From Reticulomyxa filosa (lineage: Eukaryota > Foraminifera > Reticulomyxidae): a stretch of 30,340 nt of DNA. Under the pieces are notes generated by a model. The model did not search any database. It saw only the letters and a list, made by a program, of their open reading frames with translations, and was not told the DNA's origin. Position 1 is the first letter of the stretch. Every line of letters begins with the position of its first letter. The position numbers and the translations under genes were made by a program. Shown in pieces: positions 1-8,436 of the stretch. The stretch covers positions 1 through 30,340 of the forward strand of contig ASPP01046428.1 of assembly GCA_000512085.1 (NCBI GenBank), read 5' to 3'.

Positions 1-120
1 TATATTTCATTTAAGCAAATTATGAAAAGTTTTTTTTTATAAATCATATTGTAAATTTTTGTGTCAGTTCGTTTTGGGGGATTTTTTTTTTTTGCATGTT
101 CATAAATGATTATGATTATT

Positions 121-1015
121 TCAATTAATTAAGTCGAACTCGTGAAAAAGAGTTGATACGATACTGTCGTTCAACTTATGGAGCAATACCCTCTCAGCCG
201 AATTCAAATGTAGCGCAAGTTTTCTGAACGAAAACTTTTGTTTTCATTTGCAAAAAATTATAATTATGTTTCAATTGTTTTTGTCATTACGATTACTCCT
301 TTGAGCATTTGTAACAAATAATGCAAAATGCAACATATCATTTGCAATTTTTTTGCAAGATGCTGCGATACAATTATCAAAATATTCTGTATTACAACAA
401 AAATTTCATTTTATCATATGAAGAAATGTTTTTAAGAACAAGAAAATGCAGTAACAAAATGATCTTTATGTCTCCGTATTTTTTTGTTTCATTAGTTGAA
501 GCACCAAAACTTTATTATGGTGTGAACTTATTGAATGGAAAATATTTTGTTTGTAAATCATTGCAACATGTCTTTGTGGTGCTTAGATATTAATATATTC
601 AGTTGCATTCGAATAAAACAAATCAAGGCGAAAAATCCTTAAACATTTTGCGTATCTTGAAAGCTGGGGAAAATGGTCAAAATTCAAAATTTATGACTCA
701 AAGAAAAACAAAACAAAACAATTCACTTTTTATTTTTTTTAAATTATCGAAACTAATTTGTCAAAAGTTGTCAGTAGCAGAGCGTCCCAAAAGTTACCAA
801 GAGTTTGTTTTCCCCGCAAAAGGGTGAAAAACTCCAGATAATAACTCTTGTTTGCTTTGATCATTTATTGATACTTGCGCAACCGATAGGATGGCAGAAG
901 TTACGGATATTTCTCTTTGATCAATCTTTCTAGTTTTAAATGTTGCGCTTTTTTTGTTATACAGGCAACCGCGGCAGTTTCCAGCCCTAACGTTAGAATT
1001 TTTATTGCATAACAA
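121..1015 (-). CDS. possible 3' exons of a minus-strand gene, unknown product
   Basis: Three minus-strand patches look more like protein than the surrounding AT-rich DNA, but I cannot join them. Patch one (1015 to 794) is open and includes the run KIDQREISVTSAILSVAQVS. Patch two starts after a pyrimidine-rich acceptor (ttttccccag, acceptor G at 664) and stays open from 663 to 583. Patch three follows an acceptor ending at 224 and runs from 223 to a TGA at 121-123, encoding an amphipathic stretch that includes ALHLNSAERVLLHKLNDSIV. The obvious donor of patch one (ggtaac at 797-795) would create a stop with patch three, so more exons or a different model would be needed. No family recognised. 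The plus-strand open frames over the same area (321-593, 603-827) look random. Confidence 0.25.
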
Positions 1016-1079
1016 TAGAACACCAAAAGACTAGAATTTTCCCCCTCTAAAAAAAAAAAAAATCATACACAAAAAAAAT

Positions 1080-1481
1080 ATGACCCAAACAGCAAAAAGG
1101 ACCATTGGTAGTTGTCGAAAAATCACCGAAATTCAAAACTAAATTTGAAAAAGACGTAAAAGCAGCAGTTTCAGGTGCTTTCAAAAAAGCAGACAATGGA
1201 CAACACATAGTGCGGGAAATTTGCAAAACGTTGGAAGAAAAGCACATCAAAGTCAAATTTGCCACTGTCCAAAAGAATATCTGGGCTGCGTGGTGGGGCT
1301 ACAACTGGGTGCATATGTCGTACACGAAAGAGGAAGATGTGTGGCATGTGTTTATTGTCTTGGATTAAAACCAAGGAACATTTGTAACTCGCTGTTGAAC
1401 ACAAACAGGAAAAAACATACGTATCAGCATTTTTGGGACAGACTCATAAGCAGGAAAAAAAAATGTTTCCCTTTTTTTTAA
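1080..1481 (+). CDS. dynein light chain (LC8-type)-like gene, frame broken twice
   Basis: The region encodes a small protein resembling LC8-type dynein light chains, the dimeric hub subunit that binds dynein intermediate chain and many other partners. A helical first half (VVVEKSPKFKTKFEKDVKAA, then DNGQHIVREICKTLEEKH) is in the frame of 1105. The diagnostic strand region (GCVVGLQLGAYVVHERGR, matching the LC8 pattern C-x-VG-x(3)-G-x-YV-x-HE) is in the frame of 1221. The ATG at 1080 is in that second frame too. One base too many in the A5 run at 1094-1098 and one too few in the A4 run at 1271-1274 would restore a single frame. No GT-AG intron of suitable phase lies between the halves. About nine residues are extra just before the conserved strand. 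It is either an assembly-damaged gene or a young pseudogene; the C-terminus is uncertain. Confidence 0.5.
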
Positions 1482-1798
1482 ATTGTGCAGTGATCTTTTT
1501 TTGTTTCTAAAATTTCAATTTTTTGGGAGGTGTCACACATGACCGACCTCTCACAAAATTTATGTTCCAGTTTACAAGGCAGGTTTTTTTTTTCTACCTG
1601 TCAAAGAAAAAATATTCACGTCCAGTCAGTTCAAAGCAGTAATGGATATGTTTCGACAGCAGCATTTAGTCAATGCTTTTTTTTGTCTGGTGCTGCTCAA
1701 AAGAAAAAAATGTCTTTTCTTTTTTTAAAAAAAAAGAAAATTTTTTCAGGATAATTGTTACATTCAAATAAAATATATTTTTCAAAAGAGAGGAAGAA

Positions 1799-2605
1799 CT
1801 ATTTGCATTCATCTAATATTTGAGATAGCAGTTGTGTTAGTTTCTCGATACAGTTTGATTATATCACAGTCAGAAAAAAAAAATGCAGAAAATGATTGAC
1901 TAACACTTGCCACATAAGCTCGACATTTGGTTCCAGGAGTGATCCAGACAAATATCCTGAGAATCCTTGCTGACCCATTTCACACCAATTCTTGGGATAT
2001 GAAGTTTCATCTTGTGCAATAACGACATACACACGTTACATGGATGAACATGGAAACAAAACAAAAATATAAAAATAAACTTGGTTGCCTTCTACAGCAC
2101 AAATAGTTGCAACTGTCCAAATGGACTGGGAAGACTCATTTTGCAAGCGAATATGTAACGAATGGCCTTTTTCAAATTTGAAAGATTGGGACGCTATTTC
2201 CGTCGATTGCCGTTTGACAATATTTGTATCCACTCCTTTTTCCCTTTTGCTGGCACTATTGATATAGGCATTCTCACTGTTACATGTTGTTAGTTCCTTA
2301 CTGTTGGAATATTTGCACTGCTGCAGCTGCTCTTGTGTTTGCTCCGATCGGTGCACAGTCATTGGAGTTTTGGGGTAGTAATTTTTGTTCTTTTTTTGTT
2401 ATTGTTGCTGCTTGTTTTTTAAATATTATGGCGCATTTATTTTATATTTATTGTTCGCTTGTTTTGTATTGTAAAAAACGTATTTTGTTTTGCTTTTTTT
2501 TTTGTTTACATCAATGCTTGGATGTTTGCGTTTTCCCAAAACCGACACACCCTTTGGGGGTAACAAATCGTTGTCAACAACCCTACTTTGATTGCTGTTG
2601 CTCAT
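1799..2605 (-). CDS. four-exon gene, 177-aa protein of unknown function
   Basis: Read on the minus strand, exons 2605-2510, 2389-2081, 1990-1907 and 1843-1799 join in phase 0 through introns with GT and AG ends (2509-2390, 2080-1991, 1906-1844). They give 177 residues ending in TAG. The ATG at 2605 opens MSNSNQSRVVDNDLLPPKG, followed by a basic GKRKHPS patch that could act as a nuclear signal. A polar, Gln/Ser/Asn-rich linker follows, then a strand-like region (SFKFEKGHSLHIRLQNESSQ), a compact stretch (NWCEMGQQGFSGYLSG) and a short C-terminal helix (LTQLLSQILDECK). No family is recognised. An alternative acceptor at 2011 for intron 2 would give a different C-terminus, starting MKLHIPRIGVKWVSKDS. 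The gene converges on the dynein light chain-like gene. The continuity over four exons is the main support. Confidence 0.5.
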
Positions 2606-3172
2606 CTGCAGTTTGTGTTCGTTTTTTAAAAATATTATGACGCGTTACGTTCACTTGTTTATGCTGTCTTTGCTTAATCATTTGTCAAAATGATCTTAAT
2701 TATTTTAACAAATATTTTCGTCAAAATAATGCAATCAACACGTAACTTTCCAAGAGACGGAAAACGACGTTTGAAAGAATGATTGGAAAAAAAGGTTCAG
2801 TTCTTACAAACACGTTTTTGTAACTTCTTTTTTTGTTACTGAAGAAAGCATTGAATCTGTATTAAGCAGACACAAACCAAAAAGAGGATAAATATGTTTT
2901 TTTGACTTTACTATAGCAAACTAAATTTAAATATTTTTTCCTACAACTTCTTTAAAAACGAGGTAAGTTATACTCTAAACTGTATGAAATATCCTATTAC
3001 TGACCTTAAAAATTAGTGAGAGCTTTTGAAACAAAGTAATTAAGTCGGCGCTACTTTTAAAAAAATCTCTATCATTTATTCGGATGTCGGTACGTTCTCT
3101 ATTTTATTTTTAGGGAAAGGGTAATGTTGGTTGCTAAATGTTGCTATATATCTTATTGGATTTAAAAATTAG

Positions 3173-3558
3173 CAAAAGAGCTCAATTTTGGACTTGACAA
3201 AACACATTGACAAACCGGTGAGAGTGAAATTTCAAGGTGGACGAGAAGGTAAGCTTAAAGCTTTGTATTTGTTTCAGCTTTCAAATAAGTATGAGATAAA
3301 TATATACTTTTTGTAGTATTAGGAATATTGAAAGGATATGACCCATTGGTCAATTTAGTGTTGGATAAAGCTAAAGAGTACATTCGAGATCCCAACGATC
3401 CGTACAAACTCACTGACAAAACCAGAGAAATAGGGCTAGTAGTTTGCAGAGGAAGATCAGTTATGCTGATATGTCCCCAAAGTGGATATGAAGAAATTAA
3501 AAATCCTTTCCGCGACGACACTGCTGAAGATTTGGATGACGATCGACCTGTCATTTAA
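3173..3558 (+). CDS. LSM7: U6 snRNA-associated Sm-like protein LSm7 (5' exon unresolved)
   Basis: LSm7 is a subunit of the LSm1-7 ring (cytoplasmic mRNA decay) and the LSm2-8 ring (3' end of U6 snRNA, splicing). Exon 3173-3248 gives SSILDLTKHIDKPVRVKFQG with the start of Sm motif 1. After a 68-nt GT-AG intron (3249-3316), exon 3317-3558 gives ILKGYDPLVNLVLDKAKEYI (rest of Sm1), the LSm7-type loop with RDPNDPYKLTDKTR, and Sm motif 2 GLVVCRGRSVMLICP. An acidic tail ends in TAA. Length and order match the family closely. The first exon is missing: an ATGTCG at 3085 followed by gtacgt could be the start, with a mini-exon GGAAAGG after an acceptor near 3113, but that model enters exon 3173 one base out of phase. 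Expected to be nuclear and cytoplasmic and constitutive. Confidence 0.93.
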
Positions 3559-3931
3559 TCTTCAATTTTAAATCTTTATTTACTTTTTTTAGGTTTTTTT
3601 TGGACAAATCGCTCCAACAACATTGATTTACTTCTGTCATCATTCAAAACTATCTTTTTTCCCCTTCTGTGTTGATTTCTATTCATTACGACAAAAAATA
3701 AGCTTTCGACCGAATTCGGTTTCGACAAACATTACTTTTAAAGCGTAATCTCACACAAACTAAGAGACGAGAAAACCTTCAAACAATAAAAAGTGAATGC
3801 AACTTGATTGAACTGAAATACAAATTTACCTTTTTTCTCCAGTACACGTCTACAAAGGACAAAAAAAAAAGAAAAGGGCTACCTGAATATTCAGTTAATT
3901 TTTCGAAATAAAAAAAACTCTTGAATCGGCA
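3559..3931. other. intergenic spacer
   Basis: AT-rich sequence between LSM7 and the next gene on the same strand. It holds a perfect 12-bp palindrome accgaattcggt (3709-3720) with TTTCGAC on either side. No coding signal is seen on either strand: the minus-strand open frames here are the antisense of the gene starting at 3932. Confidence 0.5.
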
Positions 3932-4873
3932 ATGCGGTCTTTGTATTGCAAGAATCGCGTCAAAAACGTGTCTAGACATTTTAGTTTGGATAGGACCGTA
4001 TGGCGATATTTTAGTGTGCATGAAGAACAAGCAAGCGCCGCAACGCCGAAGCCTCTTAACTGGAAACAGATGCAAAATTTGTGGAACAAGAACAGTGCAA
4101 AGCAAAATCTGAAGACATTAGAGAATGACAAGACAGGTAAGCGTTTGATAGACAATTTCCAGCATACCTTGTCCACAATGGACAGGCGTTTGAAGCACGT
4201 ATCAACGGTGAACGACAGCTGTTTAGAGCAGCTGGAGCAAAAGTGCAGCCACTTGCACTACCATTTCAAAGTCGGATGGGAAAAACACAAGAACGTGTTA
4301 AATGAAGTGAAAATGTGCACGAACAAGCAAGTGCTAGCACCCTCCGAAAAAATGTTGGAGTATTTGGAAAAAATGGAGTCCTCTGTTGTTTCGATCAATG
4401 ATTTGGAGTGGGTCATTCAATTCCCCTCCGATCAGTCGCTCCTTGCACTCACATCGATGGTTTCCCCCTTGCACCGCGTTGGGAATATCGACTGGCATTG
4501 CCAATTGCGCAAACAGTTTTTGCCGGCCGAAGACAGGTACAAACTTGGACTCTTTTTTGGGCCATCCAAAATTCATAGTCGGGCTAAAGTCATGAGCGTC
4601 AAAGCAAAAATTGAGGCACCCATTGTTTGTAAATCACAACTACCTTCCTCCACATCCAATGAGTGGAAAGAAGAAACTGAAAATTTTAAGTTAGATGCTG
4701 ATTTTATTCACGCTGCTCCCGATAGCAGTGACAAAAGCTTCATGCTTCGAGGAAAATTTTTCCCTCTTTTGCAAGAACTTATTCAGGAAAATTCTGGAAA
4801 TTTCGCTCCCAAAAATTTTGAAATACTTGTTACATTTCGAGTTATTCACCAAAATGTTTGTTATTATTCTTAG
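3932..4873 (+). CDS. orphan protein of 313 aa with a mitochondrial-presequence-like N-terminus
   Basis: A single long open frame from ATG 3932 to TAG 4873. The first 30 or so residues (MRSLYCKNRVKNVSRHFSLD, then RTVWRYFSV) are rich in Arg, Lys, Ser and aromatics with almost no acidic residues, as in mitochondrial targeting sequences. The mature part is mainly helical, with heptad-like stretches (residues about 60-150), then a segment rich in Trp, His and hydrophobics (DLEWVIQFPSDQSLLAL, NIDWHCQLRKQFLPAEDRYK) and a C-terminal helix plus strand (FPLLQELIQENSG, FEILVTFRVIHQN). I recognise no family. The last residues may differ: a GT at 4856 and a pyrimidine-rich AG at 4893-4894 would splice to GGC ATT TGA and end the protein at 4903, though that intron would be only 39 nt. 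Codon use and GC are typical of the real genes here, and the antisense frames lack comparable features. Confidence 0.75.
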   Translation: MRSLYCKNRVKNVSRHFSLDRTVWRYFSVHEEQASAATPKPLNWKQMQNLWNKNSAKQNLKTLENDKTGKRLIDNFQHTLSTMDRRLKHVSTVNDSCLEQLEQKCSHLHYHFKVGWEKHKNVLNEVKMCTNKQVLAPSEKMLEYLEKMESSVVSINDLEWVIQFPSDQSLLALTSMVSPLHRVGNIDWHCQLRKQFLPAEDRYKLGLFFGPSKIHSRAKVMSVKAKIEAPIVCKSQLPSSTSNEWKEETENFKLDADFIHAAPDSSDKSFMLRGKFFPLLQELIQENSGNFAPKNFEILVTFRVIHQNVCYYS

Positions 4874-4903
4874 CACTATGCTTTTTTTTTATAGGGCATT
4901 TGA

Positions 4904-5236
4904 AATAATAAAACACACAGTAACAATTTTAAAACACTAATTATTAAAAGCTTTTTTCCCTCACTTCATCTCTTTTCGATTTTTTTTGTAGCTAAAGTTA
5001 TTTAAATTAATTTTAATGTTGTGATATCTGCAAGCAAAGGCAATATAAATGTAACTATTTATTTAATTATTGTCAATAAAAGCTCATGTAATAACTTCAC
5101 CAAATGTAAAACAAAAATTTTTCAATTTCGGCCCCTTTTTTTTGTGTTTGGTCTGTTTACCCTTTTTCTTTCATTATTGATTTATCTCCCCTTTCTCTGT
5201 TCTCTGAGACAAATTATTCTTTCTGCGACCATAAGA
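4904..5236. other. intergenic spacer upstream of the desaturase
   Basis: AT-rich spacer. The desaturase frame stays open upstream to 5021, but that stretch is low-complexity and hydrophobic, and the homology-supported start is the ATG at 5237. I therefore treat it as 5' flank, probably including promoter and 5' UTR. No clear TATA box or other motif was identified. Confidence 0.45.
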
Positions 5237-6802
5237 ATGTCATCATCAGCGGACAAATATGATCCAGACAGTAGTATAAATCTTCTCGCACAGCGCAAAG
5301 GTTCCAGTAAAGCATACACTGACCCACCACACCTACCGTTCCAAAACACAAACTGGAAAGCAAACAAAAACGATTTTCACTGGGTCTATAGTGACGAGCC
5401 CCACGCAACAAGACGCAAAGAGATATTGGCCGCACACCCAGACATAAAGAAGCTCTTCGGTCCAGAGCCGCTGACAGCCTGGATCACCCTCGCTGTGGTC
5501 GCCTCTCAAGTATGGATCGCCTCTTGGATAGCAACACAACCATGGTGGGTTATCATTTTGATCTGCTATTGCTATGGATGCACTGTGGTAATGTTTTTTT
5601 TTTATTACGGTCATGTGATGGACACATACCAAAAAAAAAATAAAATAAAAAACTTGCGAATAGTCGTTTGGTTTTATAAAAATAATTTATTTATTTTTTT
5701 GGTATTTAATGACGTGTATATATAATGTGTGTTGGATGTTCAACAATATCTGTTTGATAATTGTAAAAAACAAAACCTATAAAAAAATAATAAAAAAAGA
5801 ACCACACACTGCAATTGGCTAACCATGAAATATCGCACAACTTGGTATTTGACAATTTGTATGCAAACCTGATTTTGGGAATTATTGCAGTTATTTTTTT
5901 TTATTTTTATGTATTTGTAAAAAAAAATTGTAAGTTGGTGATGTGACAATTGGGGGTGACCAATAGAACTTGGCAACGGGCATACCTTCGTCAGTCACAT
6001 TTCGCATGTATCATATGGACCATCATCAATACCAAGGGGTTGACGTTGTGGACACAGATATTCCTTCTGAATTTGAATTGAAGGTTTTTCGAACACGCTT
6101 TTTAAAAGTTTAGTTTCCTTAAAAAAAAAAGAAAAATCTTTTTTTTTAAGGGATCTTTGATCAAACACTTGGATCAAAACCTACGAAAATTAAATGACGA
6201 ACAAATAGTTTATATGGACGATTGGTCAATCCTTTGCTTATGGCTTACGTCCAGTGTTTACAGCACCAAAACCGATAACGAAACTGCAAGTGATAAATAC
6301 TGTTGTTTGCATTGCTTTTGATTTGTGGATTTATCGAAGTTTTGGCAAAGGGGCATTACTTTATTTAATTATTTGCTCGTTCTTGGGATTGGGATTTCAT
6401 CCTAGTGCAGGACACTTTATCGCTGAACATTACGAATTTGTCAAGGGCTATGAAACTTATTCCTATTATGGAATCATCAACTTTGTCAATTTTAATGTCG
6501 GATATCACAATGAACACCACGATTTCCCTAAAATCGCTTGGAGTCGACTTCCTTTGGTATTGCTTATTGTCTTTTTTTATTTTTATTATTGTTGTAAGGT
6601 GGATACAATCCAATTTCGAGTACCAAAAAATTTTTTATGTGTACCTCTGTACATACTTTAGGTTCGTAAAATCGCGCCTGAATGGTATGAGCATTTGCCT
6701 CATCATGAATCGTACATTAAAGTAATATGGCACTATATCATGGACGAAGGAGTTGGACCCTGGAGCCGAATCAAGCGAGTTGGAACCAAAAAACAAGATT
6801 AA
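5237..6802 (+). CDS. sphingolipid delta-4 desaturase (DES1 type), five exons
   Basis: An ER-membrane di-iron enzyme that introduces the trans-4 double bond of dihydroceramide to make ceramide. Exons 5237-5587, 5800-5889, 5967-6083, 6151-6556 and 6662-6802 have GT-AG introns (212, 77, 67 and 105 nt). The DES N-terminal motif is present ([20 protein letters not shown]), followed by two hydrophobic spans and the three His boxes: NHEISHN in exon 2, [10 protein letters not shown] in exon 3, and [10 protein letters not shown] in exon 4. The family motifs NPKPIT-like (APKPITKL) and [20 protein letters not shown] are also present. The N-terminus is about 30 residues longer than in animal DES1. Exon 4 is 406 nt, one base over: its start reads [20 protein letters not shown], and the conserved frame resumes at [13 protein letters not shown], so a one-base shift lies near 6206-6222. 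An extra base, or a damaged small intron, would explain it. Confidence 0.92.
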
Positions 6803-7300
6803 TAATTTTCCATTTTAAAACAGAATAAATACAGTAAGGGACACAAAAAGGACAGAGAAAAAGAAAGAAGGGAGAAAAATAACGTACTTTTTGTGAATTG
6901 GGGCTGTGATTTTTTTTTTTAATTTGTAAATCAATCAGACCATTATCGAATAAATATAATTCAACAAATGGCGGTTGTTTCAATAAACTATTACTTTTGT
7001 AACGTGCCAAATGAAATATTTCAAGCCAGACTTGCAAAAAAAATATCAATTTTTTATCACGGTTTTATTTTTCGCATCGTTCAAAGCAAGCAAAACAAAT
7101 ACAAAACTTCAAAAAAAGAGATTCTAGATGTGTCACATTTCTTTGTAATATTTCAAAATTTGTAAAAAAAGAATTTTAGAAATGATATAGGTTATGTTGC
7201 CAACACTTTTAAGGAGTAATGTTTATGATTTAAACACTTAATGAATTGTAATTTTTTTTTTTGTGCTAAAAAAAGCAAATAAAAAAAAATTAATTTTTTC
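6803..7300. other. intergenic spacer between convergent genes
   Basis: About 500 nt of AT-rich sequence between the ends of the desaturase (+) and the coiled-coil membrane gene (-). It contains long T and A runs typical of 3' UTR and terminator regions, including an AATAAA at about 6824-6829 that could serve as the polyadenylation signal of the desaturase. The plus frame 6968-7165 and minus frame 6771-7049 look random. Confidence 0.45.
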
Positions 7301-8135
7301 CTAACGGTTTAGAAACAAATTTTTTACGTTTTGAATGGCAAGTTCCCATGTTCCAAAAAGTAAATGTTTAAGTTTTTCTTTTCTTTCTCTCATTTGATAT
7401 TGATATTTTTTGTCAAGGGATTTACTTTTAAGAGGTTTGCTTTGTTTTTGTTGTCGTTTTTGTTTGATTTTGGAGTATCTTTCATTTTCTTTTTCAATAG
7501 CTAATCGTTCCTTATATTTTTCATAAGCAATTTGCTGTTCTCGCATCTGTTGTTTACGAATTTGACGCGATTTTAATTTTTTAAAAATTTTAGTGTCACT
7601 TTGTTTATCATCTGCACTCTGTGAATTGGTCGTTTTTTATTTGAATCATGTTTCTCTTGTTCGTCATCACTCTTATTTTCTTCCTCGTCTCTTGGTAATG
7701 AGTCATCACCCAAACGAGACAGCTCTTCTTTGTAAATTTCAAATGCAACTTTTTCATCGACTTTTATTTATTTATTTGTTTATTTGTTTGTTGGATTTGA
7801 TTATTCCACTTTCTTTTATTTTTTTCCTCTTTTCAACTGTATTGAGCATATTTGCCACTCCCAAGCAGCTTCGTTTCATTGCTGTTGACGCTTTGTTTGT
7901 TCCAAAATTGATATGAAAAACGTTGGGACATTACTATAATAATGCCTCCAAATATCATAAACATTAGAACAAAGTATAAGCCTATCACTATTAGGCCGCT
8001 TGAAGATATATCCAGTGTCGTTGGGATGTACTGCAGTAAGCTACTAAGGCCCAGATATTTGTCTGAAGATTGACCTGTGTGTTTCTTCAGTAGTTTTTCA
8101 AAGTCACTAAAACGTTGCTCCAGACGGTCTGCCAT
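7301..8135 (-). CDS. single-span membrane protein with a basic coiled-coil C-terminus, two exons
   Basis: Minus-strand exon 8135-7838 begins MADRLEQRFSDFEKLLKKHT, and after an amphipathic region has one strong membrane span (GLIVIGLYFVLMFMIFGGII). A 77-nt GT-AG intron (7837-7761) joins in phase 1 to exon 7760-7301, giving the junction KYAQY-I-DEKVAFEIYKEE. The second exon encodes an acidic stretch (PRDEEENKSDDEQEKHDS) and then a long Lys/Arg/Gln/Glu-rich helix (REQQIAYEKYKERLAIEKEN) ending NLFLNR. The frame is broken once at a T6 run on the plus strand (7633-7638): one more base restores a continuous frame through QSADDKQSDTKIFKKLKSRQ. About 250 aa in all. The pre-span region faintly recalls the N-terminus of REEP/DP1 ER-shaping proteins, but no REEP core follows. 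Function unknown; it shares an upstream region of about 300 bp with CDC73. Confidence 0.6.
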
Positions 8136-8436
8136 TTTTATTTGTACTCTTATTTTATGATTGATGAACAAATCAAAATGTTATATCCCTTTTTGATTGC
8201 GGCTATTCTTTGAGTGTAACGCTGGATACGCAAATGAAATATAAACACAACGAACATGGTTTATTTTAAAATTGTTTAAGAGGATAAGCAAAAATTGAAA
8301 AGAGTTAAAAAGGAAAAAAAAAGACTTAGAATTGAACGTATAAACCAAAAAAGGTCTACAAAAGAAAGTAGAGTTTTTTTAAAACAAAACGGGGAAGATT
8401 GCTTTTTTTTTTTAAATATAGATAATTGTTTGATAG
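8136..8436. promoter_or_regulatory. divergent intergenic region between the membrane protein gene and CDC73
   Basis: A 301-nt spacer separates two head-to-head starts (8135 minus, 8437 plus), so both promoters should lie here. It is AT-rich with long A runs; no defined element was recognised. A Lys/Arg-rich open frame at 8295-8480 is out of frame with CDC73 and looks incidental. Confidence 0.35.

Noticed and set aside
321-593. 90-codon plus-strand open frame near the left edge
   Set aside because: Composition looks random, with no motif and no neighbouring splice signals.
2284-2640. 118-codon plus-strand open frame
   Set aside because: Cys/Phe/Leu-rich, low-complexity translation of T-rich DNA; the opposite strand holds the better-supported four-exon gene.
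3709-3720. 12-bp palindrome as a regulatory operator
   Set aside because: Single occurrence with no supporting context; a 12-bp palindrome is not surprising in a 30-kb window.
7838-8135. REEP/DP1-family ER-shaping protein
   Set aside because: Only the N-terminal feel and one membrane span match; the conserved REEP core does not follow.
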